NCBI GenBank assembly: GCA_007570945.1
Contig: RKSH01000165.1
Location: forward strand, 1-15,076
Reading direction: 5' to 3'
Source: Gammaproteobacteria bacterium
Lineage (GTDB): Bacteria > Pseudomonadota > Gammaproteobacteria > Arenicellales > Spongiicolonaceae
DNA: 15,076 nucleotides
Part shown: positions 1-6,662 of the stretch, in pieces
Numbering within the stretch: position 1 is the first letter of the stretch
Layout of the letters: each line of letters begins with the position of its first letter
Made by a program: the position numbers and the translations under genes
Notes under the pieces: model-generated
Databases searched by the model: none
Told to the model about the DNA's origin: nothing
What the model saw: the letters and a program-made list of their open reading frames with translations, nothing else

Positions 1-1038
1 CGGCCGGTGGGGATGTTGATGGCCGGCGGCGGCAGCGCCCGGGAGGTTGGTCTCAGCACCGTCGGCGGCGCCTTCGGCGGCGGCATCGCCGATGCGCTGG
101 ACGGGGCCACGGTTGCGCTGTTTGACCAACTCAATGCGCCGTTTTTCACCACCGCCGGACGGTGGCTGCACCGGCCCGGCGGCCGCGGCGGCGCCCTCGG
201 CGGCGGTACCGCCGCCAGCGGTGACGGCCATGCCACGTTCACCCTGGCCGCCGCCGATGACTGGCTGCAGCATGCCCGGTTCACCGTGGACAACGGTGAC
301 TCCGGGTGGTGGACCGGCTGGAACGGGGTGGAAAACGGCGCCCCGTGGCTGGACCTTGTCGGCGACGGCCCCGGCGGCGGCTTTGCCGGCGGCGGATTCG
401 CCGTCGCCGTCCAGCATGGCGCGCCGCTGGCCGACGGCCGCCCGGTGGACTCCGCCTGGCGCAACGGCACCGCCGTCACCCTGCACTGGCGCGCGCTGCG
501 GCTCGGTCTGCTGCGCGAGGCCGAGGGCGTGCTCGGCGCCCGCCCCGGCGGCGCCATGGGCCGCGCCAACGCCACCACCGCCTTCGCCGGCGCCGGCTGG
601 AACTGGCGCCTGGGCCGCTGGCACGGCGCCGCCGCCGCCCACCTCGGCGCCACCAGCCCGCAAACCACCCCCGGCCTGCTGCAAAATGTCAGCCGCCTGA
701 CCAGCGACGCCTACACCCTCACCGCCGCCCGCCGGGGCCTTTTTCAATCCGCCGACACCCTCACCCTCAGTCTCGCCCAGCCGCTGCGGGTGCGCGCCGG
801 CCGCGCAACTTTCCGCCTGCCCGCCGGCCGCACCCGCTACGGCGAGACGATTTACCAAACCCACGACGTCAACCTCAAACCCGCCGGCCGGGCGGTGGAA
901 CTCAAAGCCGCCTGGCGCGGCCGGCTCGGCGACCGCAACGGCGTCGACCTCACCCTCACCGCCACCCGCCAGCCGAACCACGACGCCACCGCCGCACTTG
1001 GCCGGGAGGCGTGGGTGGGGTTTTGGGGGCGGTTTTAA
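1..1038 (+). CDS. C-terminal part of an autotransporter, S8-peptidase-type (5' end outside window)
   Basis: The reading frame is open from the first base and ends at TAA 1036-1038, so this is the 3' part of a larger gene. The GTG at 7 is not taken as a real start. About 345 residues are visible. The last 100 or so (QPLRV...GRATFRLPAGR, DVNLKPAGRAVELKAAWRG, ending in WVGFWGRF) have the alternating pattern and terminal aromatic residue of an outer-membrane beta-barrel. They resemble, from memory, the C-terminus of subtilisin-like (S8) serine protease autotransporters. The early segment with ALDGATVALFDQLNAPFF fits the linker between passenger and barrel. No catalytic triad is in view, so protease activity is inferred only. 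The protein would sit in the outer membrane with the missing N-terminal passenger exposed or released. The next gene also encodes an autotransporter-like barrel, so this is a surface-protein locus. Confidence 0.7.
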   Translation, partial: RPVGMLMAGGGSAREVGLSTVGGAFGGGIADALDGATVALFDQLNAPFFTTAGRWLHRPGGRGGALGGGTAASGDGHATFTLAAADDWLQHARFTVDNGDSGWWTGWNGVENGAPWLDLVGDGPGGGFAGGGFAVAVQHGAPLADGRPVDSAWRNGTAVTLHWRALRLGLLREAEGVLGARPGGAMGRANATTAFAGAGWNWRLGRWHGAAAAHLGATSPQTTPGLLQNVSRLTSDAYTLTAARRGLFQSADTLTLSLAQPLRVRAGRATFRLPAGRTRYGETIYQTHDVNLKPAGRAVELKAAWRGRLGDRNGVDLTLTATRQPNHDATAALGREAWVGFWGRF

Positions 1039-1115
1039 TACGCAGAAAACAGCGCAAAAAGGGAGTTTTACAAATCAAAGGCGTGGAGTTCCCCCTCGGC
1101 CGCCGCCGGGGGCTG

Positions 1116-1124
1116 TGCTACACT
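1116..1124 (+). promoter_or_regulatory. Putative extended -10 promoter of the barrel protein gene
   Basis: TGCTACACT contains an extended -10 (TG, one base, then TACACT at 1119-1124, four of six matching TATAAT). No convincing -35 lies at the right distance. Transcription would start near 1131, giving a leader of about 25 nt before the ATG at 1156. The match is short and could be chance. Confidence 0.35.
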
Positions 1125-1142
1125 CGGCGGCGTATTGTTTTC

Positions 1143-1148
1143 GGAGGG
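1143..1148 (+). promoter_or_regulatory. Strong Shine-Dalgarno that decides the start at 1156
   Basis: GGAGGG lies seven bases before the ATG at 1156. It lies inside the longer reading frame that would begin with the ATG at 1135. The internal ATG is therefore the better start, and it also places a signal peptide exactly at the N-terminus. Confidence 0.7.
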
Positions 1149-1155
1149 CAAAATC

Positions 1156-2382
1156 ATGGTTTCTCTTTTACTGCGCACTCTGGTTCTGGGGCTGGCGCTG
1201 GCCGGGGCGGCGGCGCACGGGCAGACTCAGGGTGGCGCCGCCGACGCCGCCGACGCCCTCAAAACCTCGGTCGGCGTGCTGGGCCGGGCCGGCAGTTCCC
1301 TGGCCAAGGATTTAATTCAGGGGCGGGTTGACGGCGGCGGCGGCGATTCGGCGGCGTTGCACGCCGCCGCGGCCGGCTCCTGGGCGGCCGGCCCCGCTTT
1401 CAACGCCGGCCACCGCGGCAACGGTTACACAGTCGACGCCTGGACCGCCGCCGCCACCCTCGACTTCAGCGGCCGGCAGACGGCGGGCGGCGACTTCCGC
1501 TACGGCGGGCGGCTCAACACCCTGCACATCGGCGCCGACCGTCCGCGCGGGCCGCACAGCCTGGCCGGCCTCAGCGTCGCCCACACTTTCGGCGACTCGA
1601 ACGGCGCCGGTGAGGACCTTGAGCTTGAGACCCGCATGACCGGCCTCCACCCCTACTATGCCCGCTGGCTCAGCCCCAGACTGTATCTGTGGACCGCCGC
1701 CGGCCTCAGCCGCGGCACCGCCAAGGTCACCGAAACCGTCACCGCCATGAACGCCTCCACAACCCGGCGCGCCAGTTCCAGCCTCCGCGGCACCATGGCC
1801 GGCGGCGGCGTCAACGGCCGCATGCAGTGGAGCGACGCCGTGGACATCGGCCTGCGCGCCTCGCTGGTGTACACCAAGGGCCGGCTAAGCGGGGCGACAT
1901 ATGACGACGGCGCGACGCCGCTTCCCACGTCGGATGCGGCAACTTTGCGCCTGGACAGCGAGTGGGAGGTGGGCCGCCACATCACCACCAACAAGGGCGC
2001 GGTGCGGCCGTTCCTCACCGCCGGTTTTCGGCAGGACTACCGCGACGCCGACGGCGATGCGGCGTGGAACCTGGGCAGCGGCGCCGAATTCAGCGGCGCG
2101 GACGGCCTGGTCATTCGCGTGCAGGGCAAAAACCAGGTGAGCACCAGCAGCACCGACCACCGCGAAAACAGCCTGAGCGCGGAGGTGCGCTGGGCGTGGA
2201 CCCTGGGCCGCCTCGGCCTCGCACCCTACACCACGTTAAACATGAACCACGCCGACCGCGACTGGATCGGCGGCGTGCGCATGGCGGTTGCGGGCACCGG
2301 ACTGCGGCTGGGCTTTGAGGCCGGGGTGGACGCCGACGGCGCCGACTACGGGAACCTGCTCAGCGGCGAGTGGCGGTTCTGA
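1156..2382 (+). CDS. Secreted autotransporter-like outer-membrane beta-barrel protein
   Basis: This 408-residue protein starts at ATG 1156, chosen for the Shine-Dalgarno GGAGGG and the signal peptide. Residues 1-22 (MVSLLLRTLVLGLALAGAAA onward) form a basic-then-hydrophobic signal sequence with a small-residue cleavage region near AAAHGQ. The rest shows amphipathic beta strands typical of autotransporter beta-domains: GGRLNTLHIGAD, HSLAGLSVAH, PYYARWLSPRLYLWTAAGLSRG, VRPFLTAGFRQDYRD and a final LLSGEWRF. Family knowledge places such barrels in the outer membrane. Only about 40-60 residues (Ala/Gly-rich, ADAADALKTSVGVLG) separate the signal peptide from the barrel, so there is no large passenger. 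It may be a stand-alone barrel, or the barrel half of a protein that has lost its passenger. It follows the partial autotransporter in the same direction after 117 bp that contain a possible promoter. Confidence 0.75.
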   Translation: MVSLLLRTLVLGLALAGAAAHGQTQGGAADAADALKTSVGVLGRAGSSLAKDLIQGRVDGGGGDSAALHAAAAGSWAAGPAFNAGHRGNGYTVDAWTAAATLDFSGRQTAGGDFRYGGRLNTLHIGADRPRGPHSLAGLSVAHTFGDSNGAGEDLELETRMTGLHPYYARWLSPRLYLWTAAGLSRGTAKVTETVTAMNASTTRRASSSLRGTMAGGGVNGRMQWSDAVDIGLRASLVYTKGRLSGATYDDGATPLPTSDAATLRLDSEWEVGRHITTNKGAVRPFLTAGFRQDYRDADGDAAWNLGSGAEFSGADGLVIRVQGKNQVSTSSTDHRENSLSAEVRWAWTLGRLGLAPYTTLNMNHADRDWIGGVRMAVAGTGLRLGFEAGVDADGADYGNLLSGEWRF

Positions 2383-2409
2383 GCCGACCCCGGGGCGACC
2401 GCGCCGGAT

Positions 2410-3297
2410 ATGTTATCCCCCAAAAACGGCGCCCGCAAAACGCAGGGCGGCAGTGAGCGCGTCTACTACGACGGCTACTGGATTCGCTGCTACCACCCGC
2501 CGGCCGAAAGCATGGAGGCGCGCAAGCAGTTAATCGACACCCTCAACCGCCGCACTTTTCACCACACCGAGCGCGGCATCAACACGCCCGGCGGCAAACT
2601 GAACGAGGCCCGCGCCGCCTACCAAAACGAGAGCGACCCGCAGCGCAAGCGGGTGAACGCGGCCATGCTGGCCGGCGCCCTGTTCAACCGCGCCACCGAT
2701 ATTTTTCACTCGCTGGTGGAGTTGTCGGCCCGGGGGGTGGCGGTGCATGCCGACAACGCGCTGATGCGCGAGTGCGGCGAATACCTGCGCGAGGCGCTGG
2801 AACTCGGCGGGCAGGTCAAGCACTACAGCGGCCAAGCCGGCATCGACGAGTTGTGGGGCGAGCCGTTCAAGGCCTTTTCCCTGCCCCTCGCCGATTTCTA
2901 CCACAGCCGCTACATCAAAATCGCCAAGAGCATGAGGAACATCGACCAGGTCGCCGCCGCCCTCACCGACTTTTTCGCCGGCAACCCGGACTACCGCGGC
3001 CTGCCGGCGCGCGTCAAAAGATACGCCGCCGCGGCCAAAAAAGAATGCGAAATCATGAAAACCGACCCGGATATTTTCCGGGTATGGCCGGAATTCGTCG
3101 CCGCCGGCGAACAACTGGAAAACTTCCGCCCGAAAAACGAACCCCAGGACGCCGCCGGAAAATTGCGCCGCGTGGAGGAACTGCGGCTAATTCGGGAGGG
3201 CAAGGACTTAATCAATTACGTGGCCGACGCCAGGGTGCCCATGCCGCAAAACAGCGGGCTGTTTTTTGAGTTTATGGAGCGGGCGCAACGGGCTTAG
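2410..3297 (+). CDS. Uncharacterised soluble helical protein
   Basis: This 295-residue protein begins at ATG 2410, 27 bp after the barrel gene. No clear Shine-Dalgarno is visible, so translation may be coupled to transcripts from upstream. I do not recognise a domain. There is no signal peptide or transmembrane segment. It is rich in predicted helices and charged residues, with landmarks YYDGYWIRCYHPP (about residues 19-31), RTFHHTERGINTPGGKL (about 48-64), DELWGEPFKAFSLPLADFYHSRYIKI (about 145-170) and FRVWPEFVAAGE (about 225-236). These dense Trp/Tyr/His/Arg/Glu blocks look like conserved core rather than a random frame. Base composition matches the high-GC surroundings. Its last four bases overlap the end of the convergent NYN gene. 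The CDS itself is very likely real; its function is open. Confidence 0.7.
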   Translation: MLSPKNGARKTQGGSERVYYDGYWIRCYHPPAESMEARKQLIDTLNRRTFHHTERGINTPGGKLNEARAAYQNESDPQRKRVNAAMLAGALFNRATDIFHSLVELSARGVAVHADNALMRECGEYLREALELGGQVKHYSGQAGIDELWGEPFKAFSLPLADFYHSRYIKIAKSMRNIDQVAAALTDFFAGNPDYRGLPARVKRYAAAAKKECEIMKTDPDIFRVWPEFVAAGEQLENFRPKNEPQDAAGKLRRVEELRLIREGKDLINYVADARVPMPQNSGLFFEFMERAQRA

Positions 3298-3968
3298 CGG
3301 CGAACGTATTTCTCCTTAATTACTGACTCATACATATCAATCACGCGGTCAGCAAGCGTCGCGAAATCTTTTGACAAGTTTTTGTTGCGCGGCGGCTCAC
3401 CGATGAACAGGCGGACAATGTGGACAATTTTCATTTCGTCCTTGACAAGACGCACTGCTTCACCGTAGTCCATATCACCGCTGATGAGGATTATCTTGTC
3501 GCAGTTTTTCTGATGCCTCATCATGCCAACGGCGAGCGCGACGTCCACACCTTTTTCGGTGAGAAATCTTTCGTTGAACGGATCCACTTTAATGAGGCCG
3601 CGACGGACCATTTCTATTTGCGGAAAATCCCGCGAGAGATGGTCATAAAAATCCAGTTGTTTCCGGTATTTTTTACTGGCCTGGTCCCACCACTTGAGGG
3701 CATCCTTTTCCCTAGATTCGACATGCGCATCCATTTCCTTTTTGGACAGGCCAGGGCGCTCCCTGAGGGCAACGCGACGTGCGCTGATTTCGTCTATGCG
3801 AGGACGGTTAATCCTCTCGGCTTGATACCAATAGGCGCGAATCAATTGATCCTTGGCTTCCAAGCAAGAATCAAAGAAATTTCCCCAGTGAACCTGTCCC
3901 ACCTTAAGTTCCATTCTCTTCAAAGAATAAAACAGGTTCTGACCGTCAACAAAGATTAAAGTTTTCAA
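3294..3968 (-). CDS. NYN-domain (PIN-like, LabA/DUF88-type) protein, putative RNase
   Basis: This 224-residue protein starts at TTG 3968, supported by AAGGAG seven bases upstream. No upstream ATG gives a better fit. The PIN-like core is visible: beta strand plus acid TLIFVDGQNLFYSL (Asp8, Asn11), then KGVDVALAVGMMRHQ (Asp142), then KIILISGDMDYGEAVRLV (Asp165, Asp167). This layout of conserved acidic residues is that of NYN proteins, a family of predicted metal-dependent nucleases acting on RNA. The middle (about residues 40-125) is a charged helical insert, possibly for substrate recognition. Base composition is strikingly lower in GC than the neighbours (43% in the 60 bases I counted from 3301), which suggests acquisition by transfer. 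The gene is convergent with the hypothetical gene at 2410-3297, and the two stop codons overlap. Upstream lie two terminator-like hairpins and a good promoter. Nuclease activity and target are inferred. Confidence 0.85.
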   Translation of the reverse strand: MKTLIFVDGQNLFYSLKRMELKVGQVHWGNFFDSCLEAKDQLIRAYWYQAERINRPRIDEISARRVALRERPGLSKKEMDAHVESREKDALKWWDQASKKYRKQLDFYDHLSRDFPQIEMVRRGLIKVDPFNERFLTEKGVDVALAVGMMRHQKNCDKIILISGDMDYGEAVRLVKDEMKIVHIVRLFIGEPPRNKNLSKDFATLADRVIDMYESVIKEKYVRR

Positions 3969-3975
3969 TCGTTTT

Positions 3976-3981
3976 CTCCTT
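3976..3981 (-). promoter_or_regulatory. Shine-Dalgarno of the NYN gene, supporting a TTG start
   Basis: On the minus strand AAGGAG is followed by seven bases and then TTG at 3968-3966. The spacing is ideal and decides the unusual TTG start. It is one of only two strong Shine-Dalgarno sites in the window. Confidence 0.75.
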
Positions 3982-3989
3982 TTGGAAAG

Positions 3990-4022
3990 GGTTTAAAAAG
4001 GGGCGCTCCGATGGAGCGCCCC
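3990..4022 (-). terminator. Rho-independent terminator-like hairpin in the NYN leader (proximal)
   Basis: GGGGCGCTCC and GGAGCGCCCC form a perfect 10-bp stem (4000-4009 with 4013-4022) around a three-base loop. Read on the minus strand it is followed at once by TTTTTAAAC, the shape of an intrinsic terminator. On the plus strand no T-run follows. It lies only 18 bp before the NYN Shine-Dalgarno and downstream of the likely NYN promoter. It would therefore stop NYN transcription unless antagonised. Confidence 0.6.
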
Positions 4023-4030
4023 ACGGATAA

Positions 4031-4062
4031 CAAATCAAAGGGCACCTCATCGGGGCGCCCCG
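4031..4062 (-). terminator. Second terminator-like hairpin in the NYN leader (distal)
   Basis: This element has the same design as the proximal hairpin: 10-base arms (4052-4061 and 4039-4048), a three-base loop and a T-rich 3' side (TTGATTTG) on the minus strand. The arms pair with G-U wobbles and one C-A mismatch, and only in the minus-strand RNA do the wobbles form. CGGGGCGCCCCG at 4051-4062 is itself a perfect palindrome. The two hairpins are 16 bases apart and share arm sequence, so the arms could also pair across hairpins. Confidence 0.45.
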
Positions 4063-4108
4063 CAGATTCTCCCAGCCAAAACCCAAAGAGTCTCAACTGA
4101 TACGCCCC

Positions 4109-4137
4109 ATTGTCCGCCACCCCACGCTCCCTGTCAA
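4109..4137 (-). promoter_or_regulatory. Sigma70-like promoter of the NYN gene
   Basis: On the minus strand a perfect TTGACA (-35, 4137-4132) is followed by a 17-bp spacer and GACAAT (-10, 4114-4109, four of six consensus matches). The start site would be near 4102, giving a leader of about 130 nt before the TTG at 3968. It is the best -35 match noticed in the window. Confidence 0.6.
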
Positions 4138-4199
4138 CCTAAATACACAAAAAAAATTTAAAAATCCCATATCGCCCAAACTCCTATTTTACAAGGAAA

Positions 4200-4228
4200 T
4201 TTACCCGCCGCCGCCACTCCTTTATACT
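4200..4228 (+). promoter_or_regulatory. Sigma70-like promoter of the MFS-nitrile hydratase run, predicting a leaderless mRNA
   Basis: TTTACC (-35, 4200-4205, four of six) is followed by exactly 17 bp and TATACT (-10, 4223-4228, five of six). The usual start point about seven bases past the -10 falls on the ATG at 4235. There is no Shine-Dalgarno before that ATG, in keeping with leaderless translation. Confidence 0.6.
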
Positions 4229-4234
4229 CTTCCC

Positions 4235-5425
4235 ATGCCCAACCCCCGCTTCCCCCTCATCCTCGCCGCCGGTTGTGTGGTGATTTTTCTTGCCTTCGGC
4301 ATTCGTTCCGGCTTCGGGTTGTTTTTGCAGCCGGTCAGCGACACTTTCGGCTGGGGGCGGGAGGTTTTTGCGTTTGCCATCGCGCTGCAGAATTTAATGT
4401 GGGGCGTGACCCAGCCCATCGCCGGCGGCATTGCCGACCGTTACGGCTCCGGGCGGGTGATTGCCGCGGGCGGCGTGCTGTATCTGCTCGGGTTGGCACT
4501 GATGTCGCAGGTAGCAAGCCCGTCGCTGCTGCACTTGTCGGCCGGCGTGCTCATCGGCATCGCGCTCTCCGGCACCGCCTTTGCCGTGGTGTTGGCCGCC
4601 ATCGCCCGCGCCGCGCCGGAGTCCCGGCGTTCCTGGGCCCTCGGCATCGGCACCGCCGCCGGCTCTTTCGGCCAGTTCACCCTGGCCCCGCTGGGGCAGG
4701 GATTTTTGTCGGCCTACGGCTGGGAGACCGCACTGCTGCTGCTGGCCCTGACCTCGGCCGCCATGGTGCCGCTGGCGCGCGCGTTGCGCGGCCGCGCCGG
4801 GGCGCCGGCGCGGCCGCAGTCGCCGCGCGAGGCCATTGCCGAGGCGTCGCGCAACCGCAGTTACTGGTTTCTGGTGGGCGGTTTTTTTGTCTGCGGTTTT
4901 CATGTCGCGTTCATCGCCACCCACTTGCCGGCCTACCTCACCGACGCCGGCCTCAGCGCCGGCACCGGCGCCTGGGCCATCGGCCTCATCGGCTTTTTCA
5001 ACATCATCGGTTCCTACAGCGCCGGCGTTCTTGGCGACAAACTGCCGAAGCGGTTCCTGCTGAGCGGCATCTACTTCTCCCGCGCCGCGGTCATGCTGCT
5101 GTACATTTCGTTCCCGCCGTCCACCGCCGGCACCCTGCTGTTCGCCGCGGCCATGGGCGTGCTGTGGCTGTCCACGGTGCCCCTCACCTCCGGCATCGTC
5201 GGCCAGGTGTTCGGCCCGCAATACCTCGGCATGCTGTTCGGCTTTGTCTTCTTCAGCCACCAGGTGGGCAGTTTCCTCGGCGTGTGGCTGGGCGGGCTGC
5301 TGTTCGACGCCAGCGGCTCCTACATGGCGGTGTGGTGGGGCTCGGTGGCGCTGGGCGTGCTGTCGGCGCTGGTGCACCTGCCCATCCGAGAGGCGCCGCT
5401 GGTGCGGGCGGAGGCGAGGCCGTGA
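4235..5425 (+). CDS. MFS transporter, oxalate/formate-antiporter/monocarboxylate-like
   Basis: This 396-residue inner-membrane protein has about 12 hydrophobic helices in two halves split by a polar loop near residues 185-205. The N-terminus (AFGIRSGFGLFLQPVSDTFGW) and the motif A loop GGIADRYGSGRV (about residues 64-75, the GxxxDRxGxxR pattern between helices 2 and 3) mark it as major facilitator superfamily, closest in feel to the oxalate/formate and monocarboxylate group. A weaker motif A copy, GVLGDKLPKR, occurs in the second half. Length is normal. It heads a plus-strand run: its TGA overlaps the GTG of nitrile hydratase alpha, so the two are probably co-translated. Its substrate is unknown. 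From context it may import a nitrile or move an amide or carboxylate. The start at 4235 is backed by the promoter position rather than by a ribosome site. Confidence 0.85.
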   Translation: MPNPRFPLILAAGCVVIFLAFGIRSGFGLFLQPVSDTFGWGREVFAFAIALQNLMWGVTQPIAGGIADRYGSGRVIAAGGVLYLLGLALMSQVASPSLLHLSAGVLIGIALSGTAFAVVLAAIARAAPESRRSWALGIGTAAGSFGQFTLAPLGQGFLSAYGWETALLLLALTSAAMVPLARALRGRAGAPARPQSPREAIAEASRNRSYWFLVGGFFVCGFHVAFIATHLPAYLTDAGLSAGTGAWAIGLIGFFNIIGSYSAGVLGDKLPKRFLLSGIYFSRAAVMLLYISFPPSTAGTLLFAAAMGVLWLSTVPLTSGIVGQVFGPQYLGMLFGFVFFSHQVGSFLGVWLGGLLFDASGSYMAVWWGSVALGVLSALVHLPIREAPLVRAEARP

Positions 5426-6033
5426 GTCGGCACCACCAACCCGAGTCCGGCATGGCGGCGCGGGTGCGGGCGCTGGAGGAGTCGCTGACCGCCAAGGGCC
5501 TGGTGGACCCGGCCGCGCTGGATGCGTTAGTGGAGTTGTATGAGCACAAAATCGGCCCGCGCAACGGCGCCCGGGTGGTGGCGCGCGCCTGGTGCGACCC
5601 GCGTTTTCGTGCCCGCCTGCGCGAAGATGCCGGCGCCGCCTGCGCCGCCGAGTTCAACTTCGGCGGCCGCCAGGGCGAGGACCTGGCGCTGCTGGAGAAC
5701 ACGCCGCAGGTGCACAACATGGTGGTGTGCACCCTGTGCTCCTGCTATCCGTGGCCGCTGCTCGGCCTGCCGCCGGTGTGGTACAAATCGGCGCCCTACC
5801 GCGCCCGGGCGGTGCGCGAGCCGCGCGCGGTGTTGGCCGAGTTCGGCCTCACCCTTGCGCCGCGGGTGGAGGTGCGGGTGTGGGACAGCACCGCCGAGTT
5901 GCGCTACCTGGTGCTGCCCATGCGCCCGCCCGAAAGCGCCGGGCTGGACGAGGAATCGCTGGCGCGCTGGGTGACCCGCGATTCCATGATCGGCGTCGGT
6001 CTGCCGCGCGCACCGGCGCCCTCATCGCCATGA
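5422..6033 (+). CDS. nthA: Nitrile hydratase alpha subunit, cobalt type
   Basis: This 203-residue protein starts at GTG 5422, overlapping the MFS stop as GTGA. The start gives the short His-containing N-terminus (MSRHHQPESG) common in the family. The metal claw is intact: VCTLCSCYPWP at residues 102-112, with Cys103, Cys106, Ser107 and Cys108. Thr in the second claw position (CTLC rather than CSLC) is the mark of non-corrin cobalt enzymes. The flanking GLPPVWYKSAPYRARAVREPR and VRVWDSTAELRYLVLPMRP blocks are standard for the family. In known enzymes the two outer claw thiols are oxidised to sulfinic and sulfenic acids. Together with the beta subunit it hydrates nitriles to amides in the cytoplasm. 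Thiocyanate hydrolase is the main relative to exclude, but the separate full-length beta gene favours nitrile hydratase. Confidence 0.95.
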   Translation: MSRHHQPESGMAARVRALEESLTAKGLVDPAALDALVELYEHKIGPRNGARVVARAWCDPRFRARLREDAGAACAAEFNFGGRQGEDLALLENTPQVHNMVVCTLCSCYPWPLLGLPPVWYKSAPYRARAVREPRAVLAEFGLTLAPRVEVRVWDSTAELRYLVLPMRPPESAGLDEESLARWVTRDSMIGVGLPRAPAPSSP

Positions 6034-6662
6034 CCGGCCCCCACGACTGCGGCGGCCGGCGCGGCGAAGGCGCGGTGCGGACGGAGAAAAACGAGCCGGT
6101 GTTTCACCACCCGTGGGAGCGGCGGGTGTTTGCGCTGACTTTGGCCATGGGTTTTCACGGCCGCTGGAATCTGGACATGTCGCGCCACGCCCGCGAGCGC
6201 ATGCCGGGGTACCGCGCGGCGAGTTATTACGCAATCTGGCTGCACGGCCTGGAAACGCTGCTGGAAGAGCGCGGAGTGCTGGCACAGGCCGGCGAGTTGC
6301 GCGCGCTCAGCGCGGCCGAGGCGACGGCGGTGATTGCGGCCGGCGCATCGGCGCGCGCGGTTGCGGACCGGGCGGCGGCGTTCACCGCCGGCGATGCGGT
6401 GCGGGTGAGGCATGTGGACACCGCCGGCCACACCCGCGCGCCGCGCTACCTGCACGGCCGGCGCGGCGTGGTGGCGCGCGGCCACGGCGTGTTCGTGTTC
6501 CCGGACAGCAACGCCCACGGCCGCGGCCCTGACCCGCAACACTTGTACAGCGTCCGTTTTTCGGCGGGTGAATTATGGGGCGGCGAAGACGGCGGCCGCG
6601 ACTTTGTGTACGCCGACCTTTTCGAAAACCACCTCGGCGCGGAAACCAAAAATGACGGTTGA
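6030..6662 (+). CDS. nthB: Nitrile hydratase beta subunit
   Basis: This 210-residue protein begins at ATG 6030, overlapping the alpha stop as ATGA, so the two subunits are translationally coupled in equal amounts. The N-terminus MTGPHDCGGR matches the family start (NGxHDxGG type). The helix EPVFHHPWERRVFALTLAMGF follows at residues 22-42, then the conserved SRHARE (51-56, Arg52 reaching the alpha-subunit claw in known structures). The C-terminal SH3-like barrel follows: GDAVRVRHVD, GHTRAPRYLHGRRGVV, HLYSVRFSAGELWG and the ending VYADLFENHLG. Length is close to the usual 210-230. It has no metal ligands of its own but shapes the active site and substrate channel. Its end overlaps the accessory gene by 11 bases. 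Confidence 0.95.
   Translation: MTGPHDCGGRRGEGAVRTEKNEPVFHHPWERRVFALTLAMGFHGRWNLDMSRHARERMPGYRAASYYAIWLHGLETLLEERGVLAQAGELRALSAAEATAVIAAGASARAVADRAAAFTAGDAVRVRHVDTAGHTRAPRYLHGRRGVVARGHGVFVFPDSNAHGRGPDPQHLYSVRFSAGELWGGEDGGRDFVYADLFENHLGAETKNDG

Larger units (their letters stand above)
3969..4234. other. AT-rich divergent intergenic region between NYN and MFS genes
   Basis: This 266-bp stretch without a supported gene holds the NYN leader with its two hairpins, the NYN promoter on the minus strand, an A/T-rich segment (about 4138-4200, with an A8 run at 4148-4155), and the MFS promoter on the plus strand. It is visibly less GC-rich than the flanking plus-strand genes. No tRNA, repeat boundary or integrase site was seen. 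Confidence 0.6.

Noticed and set aside
1091..1112. GC-rich imperfect hairpin after the first gene as a terminator
   Set aside because: The stem has a bulge and no T-run follows. It lies directly upstream of the putative -10 element, so a terminator call is not supported.
2530..3114. 194-codon minus-strand frame opposite the hypothetical gene
   Set aside because: It is Ala/Gly/Val/Arg-rich with no recognisable motif or start signal, while the plus frame has coherent helical, charged blocks.
3420..3959. 179-codon plus-strand frame opposite the NYN gene
   Set aside because: The minus-strand frame has the NYN motifs and a perfect ribosome site; the plus frame has neither.
4273..5421. Upstream extension of the nitrile hydratase alpha frame through the MFS gene
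   Set aside because: The extended translation is Arg/His-rich nonsense. The MFS frame has clear membrane helices, and alpha begins with a family-like N-terminus at GTG 5422.
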